A program made the translations under genes and the position numbers. Shown here one piece after another: positions 18,483-26,750 of a stretch of 64,000 nt of DNA (the first letter of the stretch is position 1; each line of letters starts with the position of its first letter). Source of the stretch: G965207125 sp965207125 (GTDB taxonomy: Bacteria > Pseudomonadota > Alphaproteobacteria > Puniceispirillales > UBA1172); assembly GCA_965207125.1 (NCBI GenBank), contig OZ242263.1, positions 1,550,001 through 1,614,000 on the forward strand, in the 5' to 3' direction. A model generated the notes under the pieces. The model ran no database searches. It was not told where the DNA came from and worked only from the letters and a program-made list of their open reading frames with translations.

Positions 18483-19394
18483 TTAATCATCCGGGTTAAA
18501 TCCCCGACCAAGATAGGCCGGAGGTGAGACACCTCGGCCAAATATCCCCGTGGACAATATCACTAGCGCGATGATCGTGGCAAGATAAGGGAGCATCGTC
18601 AAGAGCTGGGGAGGAATCGTCCAGCCCTTTGCTTGTCCTGCAAGCTGCATCACCGTTATTCCACTGAAAATCAATCCGCCCACAACCACACGCCAAGGTA
18701 TCCATGATGCGAACACCACCAGCGCGAGCGCGATCCAGCCCCGCCCCGCCGTCATGCCCTCGAGCCAGTGTGGGGTTAGCACAAGCGGAATATACGCCCC
18801 ACCCAAACCTGCGCAAAAACCGCCAAAGCATGTTGCAAGCCAGCGGGTTAATTTCACCGAATATCCGAGCTGATGGGCGTTTAACGGATTATCACCAACT
18901 GCGCGTAAAATCATCCCACTGCGGGTCCTGTTAAGAAAAAACGTCATCGCCACGATCAGGATGATTGATGATAAAAATAAAAGATCCTGATGAAAAAGAA
19001 GATTTCCGACCACGGGCAATTCGCTTAATAAAGGCACTTTAATGGGCGGAAGAAACGGCGCTGTTTTGCCAATCAACGGTGCGCCGATCAACCCCGAAAG
19101 CCCCAAGCAGAAAATCGTTAATGCAAGACCAGTCGCTACTTGATTAGTCATTAGGGTAATCGCGAAAAAAGCAAAGATCACCGCTGCTAGTAACCCAGCA
19201 ACCCCGCCCGCGATAATTCCAAAATACGGATTGCCAGTCATAATAGAAGCCAGCAGCGCCGATACAGCCCCCATCAGCATCATTCCCTCGACGCCCAAAT
19301 TAAGAACGCCGCTACGTTCGGTGATTAACTCGCCGCTGGCCGCTAGAATAAACGGAATCGCGCTGGCCAGAACTGTTAAGGCTAAAAAGGTCAT
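18483..19394 (-). CDS. BMP-type ABC transporter permease (YufQ/NupQ-like)
   Basis: Membrane subunit of 303 residues with eight to ten hydrophobic helices and the BPD_transp_2 fold. The motif ERSGVLNLGVEGMMLMGA near residue 25 and NRTRSGMILRAVGDNPLNAH near residue 155 are characteristic of the second permease of nucleoside-type BMP importers. Its start overlaps the stop of the first permease by four bases, which implies coupled translation of the heterodimer. The tail is polar and cytoplasmic. Frame intact. Confidence 0.88.
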   Translation of the reverse strand: MTFLALTVLASAIPFILAASGELITERSGVLNLGVEGMMLMGAVSALLASIMTGNPYFGIIAGGVAGLLAAVIFAFFAITLMTNQVATGLALTIFCLGLSGLIGAPLIGKTAPFLPPIKVPLLSELPVVGNLLFHQDLLFLSSIILIVAMTFFLNRTRSGMILRAVGDNPLNAHQLGYSVKLTRWLATCFGGFCAGLGGAYIPLVLTPHWLEGMTAGRGWIALALVVFASWIPWRVVVGGLIFSGITVMQLAGQAKGWTIPPQLLTMLPYLATIIALVILSTGIFGRGVSPPAYLGRGFNPDD

Positions 19395-20476
19395 GATTTT
19401 TTCCCCCAGTGATCGACCTCGATGCGATACCGTTGCAAAGTTGCAGCCGCCAACAGAAAAAACAATAAAATCCCCTTAAAGATCCCTGTTACCACTTTGG
19501 GAATTCCAAGATGGATCTGGGCAACATCGCCGCCTAGTTCCATTAACGCCACCACTAAACCCGCGATAATCACCCCCAAAGGATTTAAGCGTGCTAGAAA
19601 CGCGACAATGATCGCGGTGAAGCCATAGCCGAAAGAAATTGATGGCTGTAAACGTTCTATATTTGCTGAGACTTCGATCATTCCAGCTAATCCCGCAAGG
19701 CCTCCTGAAATAAGCATCACACCTATGGTGATTTTTGATCTGCTGAAACCGGCGTAACGCGCGGCGGTCGGCGCGTCTCCAACCACCCTGATCGAAAAGC
19801 CAATCAGAGTTCGCCTCATCACCCACCAGCCAAGCACCGGCAGAATAATGATAAGAAAAATACCATAATGCAACTGCCCAAAACTGCCGGAGACCGGCAA
19901 GGACAATTTGCCGATCAATGCTGCATCGGGATAAATCGGGGTTTGCGGGAAGCCGAATGATGCTGGGTCGCGCAACGCACCTCTGACCTGTATATCGAGA
20001 ATCAACGAGGCGATATAATTCAGCATCAAAGTTACCAGAATCTCATTAGTCGAAAAGCGCGTCTTTAAGATTGCCGCAATTCCTGCCCAGGCCGCTCCAC
20101 CCACAATCGCCATCACGACCATGGCTGGAAGCAGGATCGGTGCAAAGCTTGGCGGGGCAGATAGCGCAAGCCATCCGGCCGCTAGCGCACCGATGATATA
20201 TTGTCCTTCTGCGCCGATATTCCACGTGTTGGCGCGAAAACAGAAAGACAAACCAAGTCCCATGATCACCAGAGGGCAGGATTTAATCAGCAGGTCAACA
20301 ATCCCAAAAGGCGTGCTGATCGGGGTGATAAAAAGATGAAACAACGCCGATGCTGGATTATAACCAAGCACTGCGAAAATCGTACCGCCAACGAGCATTG
20401 TCGCAAAAAACGCACCGCCAATACCAAACAGTGGCGAGATAGAAGCAAGGTTGTCTCGGGGAATCAATCTGATCAT
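19391..20476 (-). CDS. BMP-type ABC transporter permease (YufP/NupP-like)
   Basis: First membrane subunit, 361 residues. After a basic N-terminus come several transmembrane helices, the segment LSFCFRANTWNIGAEGQYII near residue 75 and the cytoplasmic EAA-like loop GFSIRVVGDAPTAARYAGFS near residue 225. These match the BPD_transp_2 permeases that pair with YufQ-like partners. It starts four bases after the ATPase gene ends and overlaps the next permease by four bases. The protein partners the ATPase at 20481-22025 in import. Confidence 0.88.
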   Translation of the reverse strand: MIRLIPRDNLASISPLFGIGGAFFATMLVGGTIFAVLGYNPASALFHLFITPISTPFGIVDLLIKSCPLVIMGLGLSFCFRANTWNIGAEGQYIIGALAAGWLALSAPPSFAPILLPAMVVMAIVGGAAWAGIAAILKTRFSTNEILVTLMLNYIASLILDIQVRGALRDPASFGFPQTPIYPDAALIGKLSLPVSGSFGQLHYGIFLIIILPVLGWWVMRRTLIGFSIRVVGDAPTAARYAGFSRSKITIGVMLISGGLAGLAGMIEVSANIERLQPSISFGYGFTAIIVAFLARLNPLGVIIAGLVVALMELGGDVAQIHLGIPKVVTGIFKGILLFFLLAAATLQRYRIEVDHWGKKS

Positions 20477-20480
20477 TATT

Positions 20481-22025
20481 TTATCCCACTGCCTCGTGCT
20501 GCGAGACCCCCGCCATCATTAGGCCGATTTCACTGGACGTCAAATCCTCGCTGGCCATCGGCGGCGTTAGGCATCCGCCGCTAAGTACCGCGACGCGATC
20601 AGCTAAAGTCATCAACTCATCAAGATCTTGGCTGATCAGTAACACCGCCATTCCTTGCCTTGCCATATCGACTAGTTTTTGTCGAATGGCGGTTGCAGCG
20701 CCAATATCAACCCCCCAGGTTGGCTGGGCGATAATAGCCACTTTTGGGGTGCGGAGTAATGATCGTCCCAGAATAAATTTTTGCAGATTTCCGCCGGACA
20801 GAAAATCAGCACGAGGATTATCCCCATGGCAGCGAACATCATATTCGGTGATGATTCGCTGGCTGAATTGAGCGTGCTGGCGAGGGTGATGATTGAGTAC
20901 TGAGGCAAATTTTGCTACCACCCCACCGGTTTTTTTCTGACCATAGCCTTGGGTTAAAAACCCGTTCTCGATTAACGACATTGATCCCACCGCCGCGTGC
21001 CCAAGACGTTGTTCGGGCACGGCCTCTATTCCCAACGCTCGCCTTTCCGATATGCCCAGATGCCCGATGGCCACGCCATTCAGACGAATAGAGTTTTTCT
21101 CATGCATCTGGGCTTCGCCGGATAAAACCGACAATAACGTGTTTTGCCCGTTGCCAGCAATGCCGGCGATTCCCAAAATCTCACCGCCGTAAAGATTGAA
21201 ACTGATGTCAGTCAAAACGGTGCCTTGAGGTGGGGTGAAGGATAAGCAATCAACCGTCATCACCGGTGCAGCTGCTACGGGTTTTTCGGCGGTATTGCGG
21301 CGAAGCGAAGGCACTCTTTTTCCCACCATCATCTCTGCTAATTTTTCAGGATTGCTCGCTGAAGGATCCAAGGTATCTATGACTTTTCCTCCGCGCAAAA
21401 CTGTCACCTTATCCGCTAATGCCATGATCTCATCCAGCTTGTGGCTGATATAAAGAATCGCTGTACCGTCTTGCTTAAGGCGTCGCAATAGATCGAAAAG
21501 CCGATCAGCTTCCTGCGGTGTCAAGACCGAGGTTGGCTCATCCATAATAAGCAATTTTGGCGAGACCATCAAAGCCCTTATTACCTCAAGACGTTGCTGT
21601 TCACCGACCGATAGCGATCCAACCTCACACGATAAATCAAGGGAAACATCCCAGCGCGCCGAGATATCTTTAAGTGATTTTCTTACATCCGCAATCGATA
21701 CAGAGGATGGCTGTGCGAGGGCGATATTCTCAGCGACATTCAATGCAGGAAACAGCGAGAAATGCTGAAACACCATCGCGATTCCAAACCCGCGTGCGAC
21801 GGTAGGTGACGTGATCTCGACGGCCTCGCCTTGCCAGTAAATCTGCCCTTCGTCAGGCGCCACACTGCCAAACAGCATTTTGACTAGAGTTGATTTTCCC
21901 GCCCCATTCTCACCAAGTAACGCGTGAATCTCGCCGCTATTGATGGCAAGGCTAACCTGATCATTAGCAAGATGATCGCCGTAACGTTTGCTGAGAGAAT
22001 CAATGGAAACCAGAGGCGAGGACAT
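20481..22025 (-). CDS. ABC transporter ATP-binding protein, two nucleotide-binding domains (YufO/NupO-like)
   Basis: A 514-residue tandem ABC ATPase. The first half has LLGENGAGKSTLVKMLFG (Walker A), LSVGEQQRLEVIRALM (signature) and LLIMDEPTSVLTP (Walker B). The second half has the weakened P-loop GIAGNGQNTLLSVLSG, the signature FLSGGNLQKFILGRSLL and VAIIAQPTWGVDIGAA, where the usual Walker B D-E is replaced by A-Q, so only the first site is likely to be fully active, as is common in sugar and nucleoside importers. It heads the operon with both permeases and the binding protein. No strong Shine-Dalgarno is visible. Confidence 0.92.
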   Translation of the reverse strand: MSSPLVSIDSLSKRYGDHLANDQVSLAINSGEIHALLGENGAGKSTLVKMLFGSVAPDEGQIYWQGEAVEITSPTVARGFGIAMVFQHFSLFPALNVAENIALAQPSSVSIADVRKSLKDISARWDVSLDLSCEVGSLSVGEQQRLEVIRALMVSPKLLIMDEPTSVLTPQEADRLFDLLRRLKQDGTAILYISHKLDEIMALADKVTVLRGGKVIDTLDPSASNPEKLAEMMVGKRVPSLRRNTAEKPVAAAPVMTVDCLSFTPPQGTVLTDISFNLYGGEILGIAGIAGNGQNTLLSVLSGEAQMHEKNSIRLNGVAIGHLGISERRALGIEAVPEQRLGHAAVGSMSLIENGFLTQGYGQKKTGGVVAKFASVLNHHPRQHAQFSQRIITEYDVRCHGDNPRADFLSGGNLQKFILGRSLLRTPKVAIIAQPTWGVDIGAATAIRQKLVDMARQGMAVLLISQDLDELMTLADRVAVLSGGCLTPPMASEDLTSSEIGLMMAGVSQHEAVG

Positions 22026-22065
22026 AGCCGTATGTTAATCAGTCTTACTTTGCTGTCAATTAAAC

Positions 22066-23004
22066 CTACGCGTCTTGCGCGGGTTTAATTGAGGATTCAC
22101 GATGCAAGAGATATAACCCAGAAGCGATGATCACCGCGACTCCTAAAATCGTCTGTTTATCCGGAAGGTCGCTGAAAAAAAGATAACCCAAGAAAGTCGC
22201 GCCGATGAGCTCGCAATACTGAAACGGCGCTAGGGTATTAGCCCCCGCTCGGCGGAGGGCCATCGTCAGTAAAATATGTGAAAAAGTCGCCGAGACCCCC
22301 AAGAGGATAATCAAAGGTATGTCGACAAAACGTGGCATCGCCGGCGTCAACGCTTCAATTCCCGTGCCAAAGCCGAAAATTAACACGCAGGCTACCACGG
22401 CCGTTGCCATTACTCCGGTGCTAAATTGCATTTGCCAAGCGTCTATTTTGCGGCTGATATGTCGCGTTAAGATGATATAAGAGGCAACGCAGGTGGCCGC
22501 GAATAGGGGAAATAATGTCGCCCAACCGAACAGCGAAAAACTTGGGCGGATGATGATCACCACCCCGATAAAGCCGATGATGATCGCTGTGATCCGCCTC
22601 GCCCTGATGGTCTCGCCTAATAGCACCACCGACAATATCGTTAGAATCAGTGGTTCAACGAAAAAAATCGCAACGGACTCAGCCAAAGGCATATATTTCA
22701 ACGCCAAGAAAAAGAACACGGTTGCAGCGGCTAAGAGTACCCCGCGCGCCAGCTGAATTCCGGGTGCAAAGGCTAAGGCCGCCAATAACTGCCCGCGCGC
22801 CAAGACAACCGGCAATAGCAAGAGCGATTGCAATGCAAACCTGAAGAAAACAACCTCTCCGATTGAGGTGGTTTCGCTTAAAATCTTGGCAAAAGCGTCA
22901 GTGCTGGAGAGAATCAACATCGACAGAATCATCAGGAGTATCGCCCCAAGATTCTGCCCACTATCATCTGATGTCACCGATGGTGGTTTTAGCCACGTGA
23001 ACAT
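22066..23004 (-). CDS. EamA-family (DMT) permease, copy 1
   Basis: A 312-residue inner-membrane protein with ten predicted helices arranged as two EamA repeats (STDAFAKILSETTSIGEVVF in the first, ILTRHISRKIDAWQMQFSTG opening the second). Drug/metabolite transporters of this class export or exchange small metabolites; the substrate cannot be read from sequence. It is a near copy of the gene at 23113-24060, with long identical stretches through the whole protein and similar leaders, so it arose by tandem duplication. AAAGGAGA precedes the ATG. The ABC importer operon follows 40 bases downstream on the same strand. Confidence 0.85.
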   Translation of the reverse strand: MFTWLKPPSVTSDDSGQNLGAILLMILSMLILSSTDAFAKILSETTSIGEVVFFRFALQSLLLLPVVLARGQLLAALAFAPGIQLARGVLLAAATVFFFLALKYMPLAESVAIFFVEPLILTILSVVLLGETIRARRITAIIIGFIGVVIIIRPSFSLFGWATLFPLFAATCVASYIILTRHISRKIDAWQMQFSTGVMATAVVACVLIFGFGTGIEALTPAMPRFVDIPLIILLGVSATFSHILLTMALRRAGANTLAPFQYCELIGATFLGYLFFSDLPDKQTILGVAVIIASGLYLLHRESSIKPAQDA

Positions 23005-23019
23005 ATGACGTCTCCTTTA

Positions 23020-23038
23020 GATCAAGTATGACTTGATC
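23020..23038 (-). promoter_or_regulatory. Leader palindrome of EamA copy 1
   Basis: GATCAAGT-ATG-ACTTGATC (plus-strand reading) is a perfect inverted repeat with 8-base arms and a 3-base centre. It sits directly before the Shine-Dalgarno sequence of the gene ending at 23004. The same element recurs before the paralogue with a compensated base pair. It could be an operator or an mRNA hairpin. Confidence 0.6.
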
Positions 23039-23112
23039 GGGTGATAAAATCTAGCAATAACCCTGTTGCTGTTTTTACGGTCCTTATCTATCAGAGTGCA
23101 GGATTTAAGGTG

Positions 23113-24060
23113 CTACTCAACCCGTGCGTCTGGCACGGGTTTAATTGAGGATTCACGATGCAGGAGATATAATCCGGAGGTGATGATCACCGCGACTCCT
23201 AAAATCGTTTGTTTATCTGGAAGGTCGCTGAAAACAAGATAGCCCAAGACAGTCGCGCCGATGATCTCACAATACTGAAAAGGCGCAAGGGCGTTGGCTC
23301 CCGCTTGGCGGAGGGCCATCGTCAGTAAAACATGCGATAAAGTCGCCGAGATCCCCAAGCCGATAATCAAGGGTGCGGTCACAAAATGTGGTACAGATGG
23401 TATTAACGCTTCAACCCCCGTGCTAAAGCCGAAAATCAACGCACATCCTGCCACCGTCAGCGCCATTACTCCGGTGCTGAATTGCATCTGCCAAGCATCT
23501 ATTTTACGGCTGATATGCCGCGTTAAGACCATATAAAAAGCAAAACAGGTTGCTGCGCACAAAGGCAATAAGGACGCCCAGCCGAACAATGAAAAACTCG
23601 GGCGGATGATGATGAGCGCCCCAATAAAGCCGATGATGATCGCTGTGATGCGCCGTGCCCTGATCGCCTCGCCCAACAGCACCGCCGATAATAGTGTTAA
23701 AATCAGTGGTTCAACGAAAAAAATCGAAATGGATTCAGCTAAAGGCATATATTTCAACGCCGAGAAAAAGAACACGGTTGCTGCTGTCAAGGCCACCCCG
23801 CGTGCTAACTGAATTCCGGGCGCGAAGGCTAAGGTCGCTAGCAGTTGCCTGCGCGCCAAGACAATCGGCAACAGCAACAGCGACTGCATCAAGAACCTGA
23901 AAAAGACAATTTCTCCGGCTGAGATGGTCTCGCTTAAAAGCTTGGCAAAAGCGTCCGAGCCGGGGATGATCAACATTGCCAGAATCATCAGGAGTATTGC
24001 TCTAAGATTCTGCCCGCTATCATCCGATGTTCCCGATGGTAGTCTTGGCCACGTGAGCAT
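23113..24060 (-). CDS. EamA-family (DMT) permease, copy 2
   Basis: A 315-residue paralogue of the preceding permease, again ten helices in two EamA halves (GSDAFAKLLSETISAGEIVF; LTRHISRKIDAWQMQFSTGV). Most differences from copy 1 are conservative substitutions within helices, which suggests both copies are under selection rather than one decaying. The C-terminal loop VASGLYLLHRESSIKP-type ending is shared. AAGGAGATATCAT precedes the ATG, a strong ribosome binding site. It is divergent from the candidate sulfolactate genes at 24201, so a role in uptake or export linked to them is possible but unproven. Confidence 0.85.
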   Translation of the reverse strand: MLTWPRLPSGTSDDSGQNLRAILLMILAMLIIPGSDAFAKLLSETISAGEIVFFRFLMQSLLLLPIVLARRQLLATLAFAPGIQLARGVALTAATVFFFSALKYMPLAESISIFFVEPLILTLLSAVLLGEAIRARRITAIIIGFIGALIIIRPSFSLFGWASLLPLCAATCFAFYMVLTRHISRKIDAWQMQFSTGVMALTVAGCALIFGFSTGVEALIPSVPHFVTAPLIIGLGISATLSHVLLTMALRQAGANALAPFQYCEIIGATVLGYLVFSDLPDKQTILGVAVIITSGLYLLHRESSIKPVPDARVE

Positions 24061-24075
24061 ATGATATCTCCTTCA

Positions 24076-24094
24076 AGTCAAGCATGGCTTGATC
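24076..24094 (-). promoter_or_regulatory. Leader palindrome of EamA copy 2
   Basis: TCAAGC-ATG-GCTTGA (24078-24092) matches the palindrome before copy 1 in place, spacing and centre. The T-A pair next to the centre in copy 1 is C-G here, so pairing is kept while sequence changed; the outer arm is weaker (one G-T, one mismatch). Confidence 0.55.
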
Positions 24095-24200
24095 GGATAA
24101 TAAAATCCAGCAATAATCCTGTGTCCTTTTTCGCTTGCCTTACTGCTAGAGTATTTGCTTTACTGTTTGGCGAATTAACTCCATCCATAAAGGAAGATCA

Positions 24201-24488
24201 ATGACCTCACCACATTTGCTGGTTCATCATAAAGCTGACAATGTCGGCGTGGTGGTAGTCGAAAATCTCGCTACTAACACCGAGATGTTTTGCGTTGTTA
24301 CCGAAGATAACAGCGATTTTGCGCTAATCGTTAATCATGATGTCCCCATCGGGCATAAGGTGGCTTTGGGTGATCTTAAGGAAGGCGATACCGTCATTAA
24401 ATACGGGCAGGATATTGGCAAAATCACCGCAGCCGCCACTAAAGGTGATCATATTCACACCCATAACCTCAAAACAAAACGCTGGTAG
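24201..24488 (+). CDS. suyA: Probable (2R)-sulfolactate sulfo-lyase, small subunit (SAF domain)
   Basis: A 95-residue SAF-domain protein: FALIVNHDVPIGHKVALGDL in the middle, GDTVIKYGQDIGK, and the terminal metal-site type histidines GDHIHTHNLKTKRW. This is the small-subunit half of the UxaA / D-galactarate dehydratase fold. On its own it cannot separate altronate dehydratase from sulfolactate sulfo-lyase; the partner downstream looks like SuyB and sizes (95 and 390 residues) fit SuyAB, which splits sulfolactate into pyruvate and sulfite in the cytoplasm. AAGGAAG lies before the ATG. The partner starts 12 bases after its stop. Confidence 0.7.
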   Translation: MTSPHLLVHHKADNVGVVVVENLATNTEMFCVVTEDNSDFALIVNHDVPIGHKVALGDLKEGDTVIKYGQDIGKITAAATKGDHIHTHNLKTKRW

Positions 24489-24500
24489 AAAGTAATTACG

Positions 24501-25673
24501 ATGACACAAAACAATCAGTTTTTCGGTTATGTTCGCGAGAATGGGCGCGTAGGCGTTCGCAACTATGTCGCTATTTTGCCGGTCGATGATATTTCCAATG
24601 CCGCTTGTGAAGCGGTCGCTAATAACATTCAAGGCACGATGGCGCTACCGCATTCGTATGGACGACTTCAGTTCGGCGAAGACCTTGATCTTCATTTTCG
24701 CACCATGATCGGCACTGGCAGTAATCCTAATGTCGCCGCTTGCGTTGTGATCGGAATAGAGCCCGGCTGGACGGAAAAAATCGTTAAGGGAATCGCCGAG
24801 ACGGGAAAACCTGTCATGGGGTTTTCTATCGAGCAAAACGGCGACATTAATACCATCGCGGCCGCCTCACGAGTGGCAAAAGATTTTGTTCATCAAGCCA
24901 GTGAATATCAACGCGAGGCATGTGATATAGGTAGGTTATGGGTGTCTACTAAATGTGGCGAAAGCGATACCACAACCGGATTGTCCTCATGCCCAACGGT
25001 TGGCAATATGTATGACAAGCTATTGCCTAAAGGCATTTACGGTGTTTTCGGTGAGACCTCTGAGATTACCGGCGCTGAGCATCTTTGCGAAGAACGTGCT
25101 GCTAATCCTGAGGCTGCCAAAAAATTTATGCGTATCTGGCAGGCTTATCAGGATGACGTCATCGAGCCGTTTAAAACCTCAGACCTGTCCGAATCGCAAC
25201 CAACTAAGGGCAATATCGAAGGCGGCTTGACCACGATTGAGGAAAAAGCGCTGGGTAATCTGGAAAAAATTGGCCGCGATAGCACCTATATTGATGCTCT
25301 CGGCCCTGCTGAGGTTCCTGCTAGGGGCGCTGGGCTTTACTTTATGGATACCTCATCTGCGGCCGCCGAGTGCGTTACGCTGATGGGTGCGGCTGGTTAT
25401 GTCGTTCACACTTTTCCCACCGGACAAGGCAATGTTGTCGGTAATCCGATTGTGCCGGTGATTAAAATCACTGGTAATCCCCGAACTGTTCGCACCATGG
25501 GCGAGCATGTCGATGTTGATGTTTCAGGAGTTTTGCGTCGCGAGATGACGATCAGCCAAGCAGGGGATGTGCTGATCGACATGATCAGGCGCACCGCGAG
25601 TGGTCGCCTGACTGCGGCCGAAGCTCTGGGGCATAAAGAATTCGTCATGACTAAACTTTATCGTAGTGCCTAA
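24501..25673 (+). CDS. suyB: Probable (2R)-sulfolactate sulfo-lyase, large subunit
   Basis: UxaA-family large subunit, 390 residues. It starts FFGYVRENGRVGVRNYVAIL and contains ALPHSYGRLQFGEDLDLHFR, VSTKCGESDTTTGLSSCPTV with candidate iron-ligand cysteines, KTSDLSESQPTKGNIEGGLT and FPTGQGNVVGNPIVPVIKIT. From memory these resemble SuyB of marine bacteria more closely than E. coli altronate dehydratase, which is one 495-residue chain. The dehydrogenase that follows belongs to the family of ComC, (R)-sulfolactate dehydrogenase, which supports the assignment. Altronate or galactarate dehydratase is the main alternative; a family tree would decide. Confidence 0.65.
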   Translation: MTQNNQFFGYVRENGRVGVRNYVAILPVDDISNAACEAVANNIQGTMALPHSYGRLQFGEDLDLHFRTMIGTGSNPNVAACVVIGIEPGWTEKIVKGIAETGKPVMGFSIEQNGDINTIAAASRVAKDFVHQASEYQREACDIGRLWVSTKCGESDTTTGLSSCPTVGNMYDKLLPKGIYGVFGETSEITGAEHLCEERAANPEAAKKFMRIWQAYQDDVIEPFKTSDLSESQPTKGNIEGGLTTIEEKALGNLEKIGRDSTYIDALGPAEVPARGAGLYFMDTSSAAAECVTLMGAAGYVVHTFPTGQGNVVGNPIVPVIKITGNPRTVRTMGEHVDVDVSGVLRREMTISQAGDVLIDMIRRTASGRLTAAEALGHKEFVMTKLYRSA

Positions 25674-25702
25674 TCGTAGAGCCTAGTTTTAAGGGGCTCG
25701 GT

Positions 25703-26719
25703 ATGGCGCGCGAAAATCATTCCATCAAATCTTTGCGTGAAATGATCACCAGAGCTTTTATTGAGAGTAAAGTTGCTACTGATACTGCGGCTATGGTTGC
25801 GAATGCGTTATTGCTTGCTGAAATTGATGGCAAGTCAGGGCATGGGTTGATGCGGGTTGTGTCTTACACAGCACAAGCAAGGGAGGGTATTGTCGATGGC
25901 TATGCCGTGCCTTCAGCTAAAACCGTCAAGCCATCAGTTTTGGCAATTGATGCCAATAGCGGCTTTGCTTACCCCGCGCTGCATCACGTCATCACCCATC
26001 TACCAAAAATGGCAATTCAACACGGAATAGCGATGGCGGGGATAACCTGCTCGCATCATTGCGGTGTGGCGGGGCATCACGTCGAAGCGGCGGCGGATCA
26101 AGGCGTTATTGCGTTTCTTTTTACCAACACGCCGCCGGCGATGGCGGCATGGGGCGGAAAGCGCGCTTTGCTTGGTACTAACCCGATTGCGATCGCGACT
26201 CCGATGCCTGATGCGCCGCCGATGGTTGTCGATCTTGCCACCTCGGCGGTCTCGCGGGGAGTAGTCGTCAAAGCCGCGAAAGCCGGCGAGCAGATCCCCG
26301 AAGGTTGGTCGTTTGATGCCGAAGGAAACCCTACTACCTCAGCAACTGCCGCGCTTAAAGGTACGATGACGCCAATGGGCGGCCCGAAGGGTGCGGCCCT
26401 CGCGCTGATGATCGAGGTATTGGCGGGTGCGTTAACCGGCTCTAATTTTTCTTATCAGGCCGCATCATTTTTTAACACTTCCGGCAAGCCACCTCACCTC
26501 GGACAAATGATGATGATGATCGATCCAGCTGTTTTTGCTCCGGACGCTCTTATCCGAATCGGCGAGATGGCCGCGGAGGTTCTTGAGGATGGTGCAAGAT
26601 TGCCTGGCGGGGAGCGAATCAAACGTCGTCAAAATGCTGAGGCTAAGGGGCTTGATATAGATGGCACATTGATCAATGAAATCCGTAGCATTATAGACGG
26701 GACGGAAGCCTCATGCTAA
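25703..26719 (+). CDS. Ldh2-family dehydrogenase, possibly (R)-sulfolactate dehydrogenase ComC
   Basis: NAD(P)-dependent oxidoreductase of the malate/L-sulfolactate/ureidoglycolate family (Ldh_2), 338 residues. Seen motifs: AEIDGKSGHGLMRV near residue 45, SHHCGVAGHHVEAAADQG near residue 118, GTNPIAIATP near residue 162, DLATSAVSRG and GPKGAALALMIEVLAGALTG near residue 235. Members use malate, lactate, sulfolactate, ureidoglycolate or piperideine carboxylate. Position 29 bases after suyB makes sulfolactate/sulfopyruvate interconversion the best guess. GGGGCTCGG precedes the ATG only weakly. Confidence 0.75.
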   Translation: MARENHSIKSLREMITRAFIESKVATDTAAMVANALLLAEIDGKSGHGLMRVVSYTAQAREGIVDGYAVPSAKTVKPSVLAIDANSGFAYPALHHVITHLPKMAIQHGIAMAGITCSHHCGVAGHHVEAAADQGVIAFLFTNTPPAMAAWGGKRALLGTNPIAIATPMPDAPPMVVDLATSAVSRGVVVKAAKAGEQIPEGWSFDAEGNPTTSATAALKGTMTPMGGPKGAALALMIEVLAGALTGSNFSYQAASFFNTSGKPPHLGQMMMMIDPAVFAPDALIRIGEMAAEVLEDGARLPGGERIKRRQNAEAKGLDIDGTLINEIRSIIDGTEASC

Positions 26720-26750
26720 ATTTTTGACGGCAGAAAATCAGAGGAAAATC

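Noticed and set aside
24201..25673. Altronate dehydratase (uxaA) for hexuronate breakdown
   Set aside because: Kept as an alternative, but the split form, the recalled similarity to SuyB and the ComC-family neighbour fit sulfolactate lyase better; no uxu or kdg genes are near.
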